Notes: generated by a model not told the origin, from the letters alone. 64,000 bases of DNA from Aminomonas paucivorans DSM 12260 (GCF_000165795.1 NZ_CM001022.1:1240001-1304000), one strand, 5' to 3'. Numbered from the stretch's first letter, positions 7,568 to 18,985 are shown. Program-made: numbers and translations.

Positions 7568-7586
7568 ACGCAACGGGGCAGCGAAG

Positions 7587-7615
7587 GGCGAGGGATTTCG
7601 ATCCCTCGCCTTTTT
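7587..7615 (+). terminator. Rho-independent terminator between tsf and pyrH
   Basis: Stem GGCGAGGGA / TCCCTCGCC (7587-7610), loop TTTCGA, then TTTTT. It separates rpsB-tsf from pyrH-frr, which are often one unit in other bacteria. Confidence 0.9.
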
Positions 7616-7659
7616 CATGGGGTTCGACGGACGACGAAAACCCGGAGGAGGCATGGACG

Positions 7660-8373
7660 ATGAAACGACCCTACGAGCGGGTGCTGCTGAAGCTGTCCGG
7701 GGAGATCCTGGCGGGGCATCAGGGTTTCGGCCTGGATCTGGAGGCCGTGGCGGGGATCTGCGAGGAGATCGCGGAGGTGGCCCGTTCCGGCGTGAGCGTG
7801 GCCATGGTGGTGGGAGGGGGCAACATTCTCCGGGGGCAGCAGGCGGTGCAGAAGGGCATGGAACGGGCGCAGGCGGACACCATGGGGATGCTGGCCACGG
7901 TGATCAACGCCCTGGCCCTGCAGGACGCCCTGGAGCGGCTGGGGGTCTCCACCCGGGTGCAGACCGCGGTGGAGATGCGCCAGGTGGCGGAACCTTTCAT
8001 CCGGCGTCGGGCCATCCGGCACCTGGAAAAGGGGCGGGTGGTGATCTTCGCCGCCGGCACCGGATCCCCGTATTTTTCCACCGACACCGCCGCGGCCCTT
8101 CGGGCGTCGGAGATCGGGGTGGAGTGCTTGTTGAAGGCCACGAAGGTGGATGGTATATATGACCGAGACCCGGCGCTGTACCCCGATGCCCGGCGTCTGC
8201 CCCGGGTCACCTACCAGGAGGCCCTGCAGATGCAGCTGAAGATCATGGATGCGGCGGCGTTTGCCCTGTGCCAGGAAAACCGCATCCCCATCGTGGTGTT
8301 CGACGTGCTGAAACAGGGGAACCTGCGAAAGCTACTCCTGGAGGGAGAGCAGGTCGGTTCCCTGGTCGAGTGA
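7660..8373 (+). CDS. pyrH: Uridylate kinase (UMP kinase)
   Basis: 237 residues of the amino-acid-kinase fold. VLLKLSGEIL is the phosphate-binding start, VVGGGNILRG the glycine loop, and FAAGTGSPYFSTDTAA the UMP/ATP-binding segment; KVDGIYDRDP is the usual catalytic region. It phosphorylates UMP to UDP and is a hexameric enzyme typically controlled by GTP and UTP. The gap after the tsf terminator contains no obvious promoter. frr follows 47 bases later. Confidence 0.98.
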   Translation: MKRPYERVLLKLSGEILAGHQGFGLDLEAVAGICEEIAEVARSGVSVAMVVGGGNILRGQQAVQKGMERAQADTMGMLATVINALALQDALERLGVSTRVQTAVEMRQVAEPFIRRRAIRHLEKGRVVIFAAGTGSPYFSTDTAAALRASEIGVECLLKATKVDGIYDRDPALYPDARRLPRVTYQEALQMQLKIMDAAAFALCQENRIPIVVFDVLKQGNLRKLLLEGEQVGSLVE

Positions 8374-8420
8374 GTCGGGATTCGGAGCCCGGCCAATCTT
8401 CAGGCGAAGGAGTGAGCGGC

Positions 8421-8978
8421 ATGCCGCAGAGCCAGATCAAGGACATGAAGCATCGCACCGAGAAGTCCATCGAGCACCTGAAGACCACCCTCCAGGGGAT
8501 CCGCACCGGGCGGGCCCACCCCGCCCTGGTGGAGGAGATCAAGGTGGATTACTTCGGCACCCTGACGCCCCTCAAGCAGATGGCCATGGTGAACATCCCC
8601 GAGTCCCGGCAGATCGTCATCGCCCCCTGGGACAAGACGGCCCTCAAGGCCATCGAGAAGGCCATCCAGGCTTCCTCCCTGGGGGTGAACCCCCGCATCG
8701 ACGGGGAGAGCATCCGCCTCACCCTCCCGGAGCTGACCCGGGAACGGCGGGTGGAACTCTCGAAGCTGGTGAACAAGTATTCCGAGGAGGCCAAGGTGGC
8801 CATCCGGAACATCCGTCGGGAGGTCCTGGAAGCCCTCAAGAAGATGGAGAAGGACGGGACCATCAGCGAGGACGAGCTGAAGAAGCTCCAGAAGGAAGTC
8901 CAGGAGCACACCGACGAGGCCACCCGCAAGGTGGAGCAGGCCACGGCGGAGAAGGACAAGGAGATCCTGAACGACTGA
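8421..8978 (+). CDS. frr: Ribosome recycling factor
   Basis: 185 residues, the family's usual length; ATG preceded by GAAGGAGTG. Conserved segments include LQGIRTGRAHPALVE, the domain II insert PLKQMAMVNIPE, and the C-terminal KKMEKDGTISEDELKKLQKEVQ helix. It splits post-termination ribosomes with EF-G. The unit ends in a strong hairpin shared with the convergent aminotransferase gene. Confidence 0.98.
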   Translation: MPQSQIKDMKHRTEKSIEHLKTTLQGIRTGRAHPALVEEIKVDYFGTLTPLKQMAMVNIPESRQIVIAPWDKTALKAIEKAIQASSLGVNPRIDGESIRLTLPELTRERRVELSKLVNKYSEEAKVAIRNIRREVLEALKKMEKDGTISEDELKKLQKEVQEHTDEATRKVEQATAEKDKEILND

Positions 8979-9009
8979 CCTTCAAGGGAACGCAAGGGAA
9001 GAAAAGAGA

Positions 9010-9045
9010 GGAGCGGCCCCCTTGGGGGGCCGCTCCCTTGTTTTT
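9010..9045. terminator. Terminator between frr and the convergent aminotransferase gene
   Basis: Stem GGAGCGGCCCC / GGGGCCGCTCC (9010-9020 with 9026-9036), loop CTTGG, then CTTGTTTTT on the plus strand. It may also serve the minus strand, where the downstream tract is A/T-poorer. Confidence 0.88.
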
Positions 9046-9049
9046 GGGG

Positions 9050-10213
9050 TTAGAGGCTGTTCAGGAACCGGTGGAGCCGTTCCATCCCCTGGGCGATGTC
9101 ATCGGGGGAGCAGGCGTAGGAGAAACGCAGGAATCCCGGGGCGAAGAAGGCCGTTCCCGGCACCGCAGCCACCAGCTGTTCCTCCAGGAGCCGGGCGGAG
9201 AACTCCCTGTCATCGGGCAGGGGGGAACGGGAAACGTCCAGGAAGACGTAGAAGGCTCCCTGGGGGACCCGGAAGCGCACGTAGGGCATCTTCTCCAGCT
9301 CCGCCACCATCAGGTTCCGACGTTTTTCGAAGGTCCCCCTCATGGACTCCACGTCCGCCTCCGCCCCCTGAAGGGCACCCAGGGCAGCCCACTGGGCGAT
9401 GGAGCTGGCGTTGGAGGTCAGGTGCCCCTGGAGGGCGTTGATGTCGTCGATCCAGGACTTGGGTCCCAGGGCGTAGCCGATGCGCCACCCCGTCATGGCG
9501 TAGGACTTGCTTGCCCCGTTGAGCAGCAGGGTCTGGTCCTCCAGGTCCGGGGCGACCTGGAGGAAGTTCACGTGCCGGGCCTCCCCGTAGACCAGCCGCT
9601 CGTACATCTCGTCGAAGATCACCCAAAGGTCCTTCTCCCGAGCCACCTCCGCCAGCATCCCCAGGACCGATGCGTCCCAGACCGCACCCGTGGGGTTGCA
9701 GGGGGTGTTGACGATCATGCCGCGCGTCGCGGGGGTCAGCGCCGCCTCTACCGTCTCCCGAGTGGGGACCAGGTCGGTACCCAGGGTGTCCACCAGGACC
9801 TCCCGGCCCTCCGCCATGTGGAGCTGCTCCACGTAGCTCACCCACGCGGGGGTGAAGAGGAGCACCTCGTCTCCCGGATCCACTGCCGCCTGGAGGGCTT
9901 CATAGATCAGGGGCTTGCCCCCGCAGCCGATGAGGATGCGGGAGGAGGGGATGTCCAGGCCGAAACGCCGGGCGTAGTCCCCCCGCACGGCGTCCCGCAG
10001 CTCCGGGATGCCCCCTACGGGGGTATAGTGGGTCTCCTGTCGACGGATGGCCTCGACGGCGGCGGAGTAGGCCGCCTGGGGACTGCCGAAGTCCGGCTCC
10101 CCCGCGGCGAAGGAGATGACGGGTTTTCCCTCGTGTCGCAGGGCCTTGGCGCGGTTGGTCAGGCCCAAGGTGGCGGAGGGGTGGAGACGTTGGACGCGGG
10201 CGGATCGTTTCAC
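9050..10213 (-). CDS. Class I pyridoxal-phosphate aminotransferase (aspartate type)
   Basis: 387 residues, GTG start with an upstream GGGAGTG. Fold type I motifs are in order: ISFAAGEPDFGSP at the N-terminus, NTPCNPTG (cofactor and substrate binding), FDEMYERL (Asp to the pyridine nitrogen), SKSYAMTGWRIGY (the Lys forms the Schiff base) and FLRFSYA (substrate carboxylate Arg). It most resembles AspB-type aspartate aminotransferases (2-oxoglutarate acceptor), but substrate cannot be fixed from sequence. It is a single gene convergent with frr. Confidence 0.93.
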   Translation of the reverse strand: MKRSARVQRLHPSATLGLTNRAKALRHEGKPVISFAAGEPDFGSPQAAYSAAVEAIRRQETHYTPVGGIPELRDAVRGDYARRFGLDIPSSRILIGCGGKPLIYEALQAAVDPGDEVLLFTPAWVSYVEQLHMAEGREVLVDTLGTDLVPTRETVEAALTPATRGMIVNTPCNPTGAVWDASVLGMLAEVAREKDLWVIFDEMYERLVYGEARHVNFLQVAPDLEDQTLLLNGASKSYAMTGWRIGYALGPKSWIDDINALQGHLTSNASSIAQWAALGALQGAEADVESMRGTFEKRRNLMVAELEKMPYVRFRVPQGAFYVFLDVSRSPLPDDREFSARLLEEQLVAAVPGTAFFAPGFLRFSYACSPDDIAQGMERLHRFLNSL

Positions 10214-10318
10214 ATGGCATCACTCCCAGCGAGGAAATTCTTTGCATTATAACGGAGGAAGGGGTTTTTGTGAGGATCGACCATATGCCGCAGTGATGAC
10301 GCGTTGTCAGGGCGGCTG

Positions 10319-10327
10319 TGATACAAT
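10319..10327 (+). promoter_or_regulatory. Extended -10 promoter for hpf
   Basis: TGATACAAT: a TG dinucleotide one base before a TACAAT hexamer. No good -35 box at the usual distance. Transcription would start about 25 bases before the hpf ATG. Confidence 0.5.
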
Positions 10328-10358
10328 GGCGTTACCAAGCAAGATGGGAGGGATGGCG

Positions 10359-10913
10359 ATGGAAGTACGCTTTGTCACCCGAAACGTGGAACTGGTGGAT
10401 TCCATCAAGGAGCACATGGAGAAGAAACTGGGGAAGCTGGACCGCTTCTTCGACCGCATCCTGGATACCCAGGTGGCGGTGGACTTCAAGCGCGGCATGT
10501 TCGTGGTGGAGATCACCTCCAACGTGAACGGCCTCGTCATGAGGGGGGAGGACTACGCGCCGGACCTGCGGAAGGCCTTCGACAAATCCCTGAAGAACAT
10601 CGAGCGGCAGGTGAAGCGGCACAAGGACGTCCTTACGGATCGGCTGCAGCTCAAGACCCGGGACATCTCCTTTGATCTGGAGCCGGAGCCCTTCCCCGCG
10701 GAGGCGGACAAGGTCGCCGAAGAATCGGGGAAGGTCCAGATCGTCAAGACGAAGCGGTTCCCCGTCCGCGTCATGACCTCCCAGGAGGCGGCGCTTCAGA
10801 TGGACCTGTTGGGGCACAGCTTCTTCGTGTTCCGCAACGACCAGTCCGGGGACTTCAGCGTGGTCTATCGGCGCCGCGAGGGAGGCTACGGGGTTCTGGA
10901 ACCCCAGGAGTAA
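10359..10913 (+). CDS. hpf: Ribosome hibernation promoting factor, long form
   Basis: 184 residues from the ATG at 10359, which has GGGAGGG at a proper distance; an in-frame ATG two codons upstream lies too close to it. The N-terminal S30AE domain (VRFVTRNVELVDSIKEHMEKKLGKL) binds the decoding region. After a linker, the C-terminal dimerisation domain (KRFPVRVMTSQEAALQMDLLGHSFFVFRN) makes this the long HPF that pairs ribosomes into 100S particles. Monocistronic. Confidence 0.96.
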   Translation: MEVRFVTRNVELVDSIKEHMEKKLGKLDRFFDRILDTQVAVDFKRGMFVVEITSNVNGLVMRGEDYAPDLRKAFDKSLKNIERQVKRHKDVLTDRLQLKTRDISFDLEPEPFPAEADKVAEESGKVQIVKTKRFPVRVMTSQEAALQMDLLGHSFFVFRNDQSGDFSVVYRRREGGYGVLEPQE

Positions 10914-10946
10914 TCCCTTCGGGGTGGATCCGGACGGCAGCCAGTC

Positions 10947-10985
10947 GGCGGGGGGGGGCCTTGGGCCTCCCCCCGCCTTGACCTT
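10947..10985 (+). terminator. Probable terminator after hpf
   Basis: GC-rich stem (GGCGGGGG...GGCC with GGCC...CCCCCGCC) and loop near 10961, followed by TTGACCTTG rather than a clean T tract. Confidence 0.5.
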
Positions 10986-11057
10986 GCCCCCCCGGGGCGA
11001 TAGCTTCTTGAGGATGCCGCCTCGGCAGGGTGTGGCCAGGAACGGGAGATGAGGGCG

Positions 11058-11426
11058 CTGCACGAGATGTCCTTGGTGGAATCCCTCCTCGAATCCCTGG
11101 AGATGGTGGTTCGGGAGCAGGGGGTCACGGGGGTTCGGGAGGTGGGGCTCCGCGTGGGGGCCCTGCGGCAGGTGGAGCCGGAGGTGATGGCCTTCTGCTT
11201 CTCCGTGGCCACCCGGGGGACCTTCCTGGAGGGGGCGGAGCTTCGGGTGATCCTCCAGCCTCTCCGGCGGCGTTGCCTGACCTGTGGGCACCGCTGGGAG
11301 GGGGCTTTGCAGGAGGCGGCCTGTCCCCGCTGCGGGAGTGTTTCGGAAAGGACCGGCGGGTTCGAGCTGGATCTGGAGTACATCGAGGTGAAGGAAGATG
11401 AATCGACGCATTACCCTGAACCGTAG
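11058..11426 (+). CDS. hypA: Hydrogenase/urease nickel incorporation protein HypA
   Basis: HypA delivers nickel to [NiFe]-hydrogenase maturation. In the family the chain starts Met-His-Glu, and the N-terminal amine, His2 and nearby residues bind nickel. Here the MHEMSLVESL start appears only if CTG at 11058 initiates; it is 9 bases after GGGAG. The nearest ATG (11049) would add Met-Arg-Ala in front and bury the nickel site. The C-terminal zinc domain is intact (CLTCGH ... CPRCGS). 122 residues from CTG. The gene overlaps hypB by 29 bases. No hydrogenase subunit or other hyp gene is in the window. Confidence 0.9.
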   Translation: MHEMSLVESLLESLEMVVREQGVTGVREVGLRVGALRQVEPEVMAFCFSVATRGTFLEGAELRVILQPLRRRCLTCGHRWEGALQEAACPRCGSVSERTGGFELDLEYIEVKEDESTHYPEP

Positions 11427-12047
11427 GGTCGCCCTGGCCGACGAGGTCTACGCGCGGCAGGTGCGGGAACGCTGCGCCCAGGGGGGGATCCTCCTGGTCA
11501 ACCTGATCGGGTCCCCGGGGGCGGGGAAGACCACCCTGCTGGAGCGGGTGTTGCCCCAGATGCCCTGCCGCTGCGGGGTGGTGGAGGGGGACGTGGCCAC
11601 CTCCCGGGACGCGCAGCGCATCGCCGCCTGCGGCGTCCCGGTGGTGCAGATCAACACGGGCGGCGGCTGCCACCTGGAGGCTCACCTGGTGCTCCGGGGT
11701 CTGGAGGACCTGCCCCTGGACGACCTGGACCTGGTGTTCGTGGAGAACGTGGGCAACCTGGTCTGCCCCGCGGAGTTCGATCTGGGGGAGGATTTCAAGG
11801 TGGCGGTGTCCAGCGTGCCCGAGGGGGCGGACAAGCCCCTCAAATATCCCTCCCTGTTCTCCCAGGCCGCCTGCGTGGTGCTCACCAAGACGGACCTGCT
11901 TCCCTACCTGCCCTTCGACGAGGAGCTGTTCTGGAAAGACGTGGAATCCCTCAACCCTCGGGGACGGCGTTTTCGGGTGGACGGCCTCCGGGGGGACGGG
12001 GCGGAGGAGTGGGTCCGTTTTCTGGCCGAGACCCTGGAGACCAAGCG

Positions 12048-12060
<13 letters not shown>
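11398..12060 (+). CDS. hypB: Hydrogenase nickel incorporation GTPase HypB
   Basis: 220 residues. SIMIBI-class GTPase with P-loop GSPGAGKTTLLE, VEGDVATSRDA, INTGGGCHLEA (Cys-His metal site at the dimer interface), ENVGNLVCP (second metal-binding Cys) and TKTDLL (guanine specificity). It works with HypA to load nickel. There is no His-rich nickel-storage N-terminus. Coupled to hypA by a 29-base overlap, and its end overlaps the helicase start by 13 bases. Confidence 0.96.
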
Positions 12061-14027
<1,967 letters not shown>

Positions 14028-14873
14028 ATCCACCCTGACCCGCCTTTGGGCGGATCTGGGGGCGGAGGTCACCGGGGCCGACGAGGTGGCCAAGTCCCTC
14101 TGGGGGCGACCGGAGATCCGCGCCGCCGCCGCCTCCCGGTGGGGGGACGAACTCTTCGATCCCCAAGGGACCCCCCGACCGGGGGAGTTTCTGCGTACCG
14201 CCTTCGCCTCCCGGGAGGACCACCGTTTTCTGGGGGAGCTGCTTCACCCCCTGGTGTGGGATCTCCTGAAGGAGCGCTCCGGGAGGGGGAGCTGGCGGGT
14301 CCTGGAGGTGCCCCTGCTCTTCGAAACGGGGGTCCCCGAATGGGTGGACGCCACGGTCTACGTGACCGCCCAGGCTTCCGTGCGAGAGGAGCGGGTGGCC
14401 CGTTCCCGGGGCTGGGCGACGGAAGACCTGGCCCTGCGGGAGCGGTGGCTTCTCCCGGGGGAGGAGAAGGCCCGGCGGGCCCGCTGGACCCTGGCCAACG
14501 ACGGAGATCGGGACGTCTTCCTTCGGGAGGGAAGGAACCTGGGGCTGCTCTTCCGTCGCCTCGCTTCGGTGGTGGAAGGGGACACGGCCTGCGGCAGCCC
14601 CGACGAGGCGGCCCGCATCGCCCGGGCCCTGGTGGAGGGGCGCCTGGTCGCCTGTGTCCAGACAACCCCGACCCGGAGCCTCTTCCGCTGGAAAGGGAGG
14701 GTGGAGGAACACCCCGAATGGGTCCTCTCCTTCCGGACGCTGGAGGAGTACCAGGGGCCGGTGGAACGGCGCATTCGGGAACTCCACCGGTATGAACTGC
14801 CGGTAGTCTCCTTCCGCGTCCCCAGCCGACTCGGACTGGATGCTCGCCTCTGGGTCACGGAGTCCTGCGGCCC

Positions 14874-17489
14874 ATGAAGCTCATCACCACCCACGTGGGG
14901 GCAGACTTCGACTCCCTCGCCAGCATGGTGGCGGTGCGCAAACTCTACCGGGAGGGGACCCTCTGCTTCTCCGGCGCCGCCTCGCGGAACGTGAGGGATT
15001 TTCTCAAACGCCACGCCGGAAGGCTCCGGGTCACCACTCCGAGGAAGGTCTCCCTGGAGGAGGTGGACACCCTCATTGTGGTGGACGCCCGATCCCTGGG
15101 GCGCATCGGTCCCTTCGCCGCCCTGGCCCGGGACCCCCGGGTGAAGGTGCACCTCTTCGACCACCATCCCCCGGTGTCCGACGAGATTCCCTCGGACTAC
15201 GCCCTGGTGGAGACCGCGGGTTCCACCACCACCCTTCTGGTGGAGCTGCTCCTGGAGCGCCACGTCCCCATCTCCCCCTTCGAGGCCACCCTCTTTACCC
15301 TGGGGATCTACGAGGACACGGGGGCCCTCACCTTCGGGGCCACGGGGGAACGGGAGTACGCCGCCGCTGCGGCCCTGCGTCGCCTGGGGGCGGACCTCTC
15401 CGTGATCCCCACGTGGATCGAACTGGCCTTCACCCTGCTGGAACGGGAGCTGCTGGACCGGATGATGGAGGCGGCCTACGAGCGCTTCCTCTCCGGTTCC
15501 CGGGTGGTGTTCTGTGCCCTGGAGTTCCCCCAGTACGTGGAGGGCATCTCCCTCTTCGCCCACCGCCTACGGGACGCCTTCGACGCCGACGTGGTGGTGG
15601 CGGTGGTGTCCATGGACCGGCGGACCTACATCACCGTCCGCAGCCGGGAGGGGGCGGTGGATGCGGTACGCCTCCTGGCCCGGTTCCAGGGGGGGGGGAC
15701 ACCCCCAGGCGCGGCGGTGGCCCTGCCCCGGACCGATCCGACGGAGCTGCTCCAGGCCCTGGAGAAGGACCTGGAGGGGGCTCTGACCCCGGTGGTGGAG
15801 GTGGGGCGGATCATGTCCAGCCCCGTCATGGCGGTGGCCCCGGACCAGACGGTGGAGGAGGCCTACCGCCTCATGATCCGCTACGGACATGCCGCCCTGC
15901 CGGTGGTGCAGGAGGAGCGACTGGTGGGGCTCATCACCCGCAAGGATCTGGACAAGGCGCAGCTCCACGGTCTGGGGGCCGTCCCGGTGGTGGAGTTCAT
16001 GACGGAGAGTGTCCTCACCGTGTCCTCCCGCGCCCCCGTGGGGGAGGCTCATCGGATCATGGTGTCCGCCAACATCGGGAGGCTTCCGGTGGTGGACCAA
16101 GAGACCCTGGTGGGCATCGTGACCCGCACGGACCTGCTCCGGGCCCTCTACCCCGTCTCCCTGCCCCCGGGGGAGCGGGCCCTCTCCCCGGGGCTTCCGT
16201 GGATGGAGAACCGGGCGGACCTGTTGGAGAAGGGTCTGGACCCCGGTCTGAGGGACCGTCTCCGTGCCCTGGGGCGGGTGGCCCAGGGACAGGGAGCCCG
16301 GCTCTTCGGGATCGGAGGCTTCGTGCGGGATCTCCTGCTGGGAAGGCCCAACCAGGACGTGGACCTGGTGGTGGAGGGGGACGCGGTGGCGTTTCTGGAG
16401 TCCTTCAAGGGGTCGGACGTGCGGGTCTCGGTGCACCGGCGCTACCGCACGGGCACCCTGGTCTTTCCGGAGGGGCAGAAGATCGACGTGGCCACGGCGC
16501 GGCGGGAGTTCTACGAGTACCCCGTGGCCCCGCCCACCGTGTCCAGCGACTCCCTCAAGCACGATCTCTACCGCCGGGATTTCTCCGTCAACGCCATGGC
16601 CCTCTCCCTGAACCCCGCCACCTGGGGGGAGCTGGTGGACTACTTCGGCGGGCGGGTGGACCTGGAGCGGCGGCTGCTTCGGGTGCTGCACAACCTGAGC
16701 TTCGTGGAGGACCCCACCCGGGTGCTCCGGGGGGTGCGTCTGGAGCGTCGGTTGCGCTTCCACATGGGGGACGACACGGAAAAGCTGGCGCGCAACTGCG
16801 TCCGGGGGGGGCTGCTCTCCCTGCTCTCGGGCCCGAGGCTTCGCAGCGAGCTGGAGCTGATCCTCCTGGAGCCGGAGGCCGCCTCCATGGCGGTTCGTCT
16901 TCGGGATCTGGGCGTCCTGGAGGGGGTCTTCCCGGGGCTTCGCCCGGGGGACCGCACCCAGAGGACCCTCCGCCGTCTTGCGGCCTTCCGCAAGCGGATG
17001 GGGCGGGACCTGCCCGATTCGGGGTCGGACCGCTGGCTGGCTGCGCTGGGGGCGCTTTTGGGGGAGGGGTCCGGCTGGGTCCAGAGGAACGCCCTGGATC
17101 GCCTGAGCCTCTCCGCCCGGGAGCGGTGCTGGGTGGAACGGGGGCTGGAAGGACTGGGCGCGGCGGAGAGCTTCCTGGGTACCCGGGCGGACCCGCCCCT
17201 TTCGTCGATCTACGGGTTCCTGCGGGACGCCCCGGTCCCGGCGGCCCTGCTCTGGGCGGCCGCCACGGAACAGTGGCGGGTGCGGCGGCGGATCCTGCTG
17301 TACCTCACCCGGCTCTTTCGGGTGGAACCCATGCTCACCGGCCGGGACCTCCTGGAAATGGGATGCCCCAAGGGGCCTTGGGTGGGGCGCCTCCTGGGGG
17401 ACCTGCGGGGAGCCCGGCTGGACGGAGAGGTGGAGACCCTGGAGGACGAACGGGCCTGGGCGATCCGCAGGCTCGGGGAGGGAGGCTGA
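14874..17489 (+). CDS. DHH-CBS-tRNA nucleotidyltransferase (CCA- or A-adding enzyme)
   Basis: 871 residues with three parts. First, a DHH phosphoesterase domain (HVGADFDSLASM, IVVDAR, LFDHHPP) and its DHHA1-like partner to about residue 305. Second, two CBS domains (VGRIMSSPVMAVAPDQTVEEA and VVEFMTESVLTVSSRAPVGEA), about 310-425. Third, a class II nucleotidyltransferase head (FGIGGFVRDLLLGRPNQDVDLVVEGD) and RNA-binding neck/body, about 470-871. This architecture is known from split A-adding enzymes of deep-branching bacteria, where a separate CC-adding enzyme exists elsewhere. Which nucleotides it adds cannot be read from the sequence. Confidence 0.88.
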   Translation: MKLITTHVGADFDSLASMVAVRKLYREGTLCFSGAASRNVRDFLKRHAGRLRVTTPRKVSLEEVDTLIVVDARSLGRIGPFAALARDPRVKVHLFDHHPPVSDEIPSDYALVETAGSTTTLLVELLLERHVPISPFEATLFTLGIYEDTGALTFGATGEREYAAAAALRRLGADLSVIPTWIELAFTLLERELLDRMMEAAYERFLSGSRVVFCALEFPQYVEGISLFAHRLRDAFDADVVVAVVSMDRRTYITVRSREGAVDAVRLLARFQGGGTPPGAAVALPRTDPTELLQALEKDLEGALTPVVEVGRIMSSPVMAVAPDQTVEEAYRLMIRYGHAALPVVQEERLVGLITRKDLDKAQLHGLGAVPVVEFMTESVLTVSSRAPVGEAHRIMVSANIGRLPVVDQETLVGIVTRTDLLRALYPVSLPPGERALSPGLPWMENRADLLEKGLDPGLRDRLRALGRVAQGQGARLFGIGGFVRDLLLGRPNQDVDLVVEGDAVAFLESFKGSDVRVSVHRRYRTGTLVFPEGQKIDVATARREFYEYPVAPPTVSSDSLKHDLYRRDFSVNAMALSLNPATWGELVDYFGGRVDLERRLLRVLHNLSFVEDPTRVLRGVRLERRLRFHMGDDTEKLARNCVRGGLLSLLSGPRLRSELELILLEPEAASMAVRLRDLGVLEGVFPGLRPGDRTQRTLRRLAAFRKRMGRDLPDSGSDRWLAALGALLGEGSGWVQRNALDRLSLSARERCWVERGLEGLGAAESFLGTRADPPLSSIYGFLRDAPVPAALLWAAATEQWRVRRRILLYLTRLFRVEPMLTGRDLLEMGCPKGPWVGRLLGDLRGARLDGEVETLEDERAWAIRRLGEGG

Positions 17490-17547
17490 GGCGCTTCCGC
17501 CGCGGCTCCCATCGGGTACAATGGGGGCCACGAAAGGATGTGGAAGG

Positions 17548-18168
17548 ATGTTCGAGGCAACGGGTGACTGGGCCCCTCGGCTGGCCAACCTGCTCTTAAG
17601 CGTTCCGGCGGTGTTGTGGGCCATCACGTTTCACGAGTTCTGCCACGGCTACGTGGCCTATCGTCTGGGAGACCCCACGGCAAAGCTGGCGGGGCGGCTT
17701 TCCCTCAACCCCCTGCACCACCTGGACCCCCTGGGAGCCCTCATGCTCCTCTTCTTCCGGTTCGGGTGGGCGAAGCCCGTGCCCATCGACGCGCGGTACT
17801 TCAAGAACCCCAAACGGGACCTGGTGCTGGTCTCCCTGGCGGGGGCGGCGGGGAACCTGCTTTCCGCAGCGGCCTGCGGCGTGCTGATCCGCCTGGCCCC
17901 GAACCTCTTCCTGGGCAACTTCGCCCTGCGGCAGTTCATGCTCCTCATGGTGGTCATGAACGTGGGCCTGGCGGTGTTCAACCTCATCCCCATCCCCCCC
18001 CTGGACGGCTCCAAGCTCCTGTACCTCTTCCTGCCCAACCGCTACCTCCAGGGTTTCTTCTGGCTGGAGCGGTACGGCATGATCGTCCTCATGGTTCTGG
18101 TGCTGCTGGACGTCATCCCTCGGCTCATGTCCCCGGTGGTGCTCCTCTTCGTCAACCTGATCCTGTAG
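17548..18168 (+). CDS. Site-2-protease-like M50 zinc metalloprotease
   Basis: 206 residues, integral membrane. ITFHEFCHGYVAYRLGD holds the zinc HExxH motif (HEFCH), and NLIPIPPLDGSKLL carries the distal Asp zinc ligand. About five hydrophobic segments. No PDZ domain, so it belongs to the short YwhC-like group rather than RseP. The ATG at 17548 is chosen for its AAGGA site; an in-frame ATG at 17521 lies within a TACAAT promoter-like box. surE follows 19 bases later. Substrate unknown. Confidence 0.88.
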   Translation: MFEATGDWAPRLANLLLSVPAVLWAITFHEFCHGYVAYRLGDPTAKLAGRLSLNPLHHLDPLGALMLLFFRFGWAKPVPIDARYFKNPKRDLVLVSLAGAAGNLLSAAACGVLIRLAPNLFLGNFALRQFMLLMVVMNVGLAVFNLIPIPPLDGSKLLYLFLPNRYLQGFFWLERYGMIVLMVLVLLDVIPRLMSPVVLLFVNLIL

Positions 18169-18187
18169 AAGGAGAAAATCGAAGACC

Positions 18188-18985
18188 ATGAAAATCCTGC
18201 TTTCCAACGACGACGGGGTCCTGGCGCCGGGCATCCAGATCATGACCAAGGTCCTGGCGGACCGGGGGGTCCCTGCGTTAGTCGTGGCTCCGGACCGGGA
18301 GCGCAGCAGCATCGGCCACGCTCTGACCCTGAACCGTCCCCTGCGCCTCTGGTCCCTGGAGCCGGGGGTTTTCCCCCATGCTGTCCCCGCCTACGCCTGC
18401 GACGGGACGCCCTCGGACTGCGTGGTCCTGGGGGTGGGGGAACTTTCCCAGGACGTCACCCTGGTGCTCTCGGGGATCAACCGGGGACCCAATCTGGGGG
18501 ACGACCTTACCTATTCCGGGACGGTCTCCGCCGCCATGGAGGGGCTCATCCTGGGTTACGGGGCCCTGGCAGTGTCCCTGGACTGCCGGAACTCCGACCC
18601 CACGGCCCACTACAGCACCGCCGCCACGGTGGTGCTGGGGTTTCTGGAGTGGATGGAGGCTCACCCTACGGAGGAGAAGATCCTCTATAACATCAACGTG
18701 CCCAACGTGCCCCTGCGGGACCTCCAGGGGGTGCTGCCCACCCGCAAGGGGATCCGGCAGTATCGGGACAAGATCACCCGCCTGCGGGACCCCCACGGCA
18801 AGGACTGCTACTGGATCGGGGGCTTCCCGGAGGACGAGCTGGAGGAGGGGACGGACGTCTGGGCGGTGTCCCGGGGGTTTGCCTCCGTGACCCCGGTGCA
18901 CATGGACATGACCCACTTCGACAGCCTCCGGGAGATGCACCGGGACGGGTTCTCCGGGCTGCTTCACCCCCGGACGGCAGGCTGA
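18188..18985 (+). CDS. surE: 5'/3'-nucleotidase SurE
   Basis: 265 residues. The metal-binding start ILLSNDDGVLAPGI, VAPDRERSSIGHALTL, CDGTPSDCVVLG and LVLSGINRGPNLGDDLTYSGTVSAAMEG are all present. It dephosphorylates nucleoside monophosphates using a divalent cation. The C-terminal half is the usual domain-swap region, ending near a DMTHFDSL segment. It follows the M50 protease gene on the same strand. Confidence 0.97.
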   Translation: MKILLSNDDGVLAPGIQIMTKVLADRGVPALVVAPDRERSSIGHALTLNRPLRLWSLEPGVFPHAVPAYACDGTPSDCVVLGVGELSQDVTLVLSGINRGPNLGDDLTYSGTVSAAMEGLILGYGALAVSLDCRNSDPTAHYSTAATVVLGFLEWMEAHPTEEKILYNINVPNVPLRDLQGVLPTRKGIRQYRDKITRLRDPHGKDCYWIGGFPEDELEEGTDVWAVSRGFASVTPVHMDMTHFDSLREMHRDGFSGLLHPRTAG

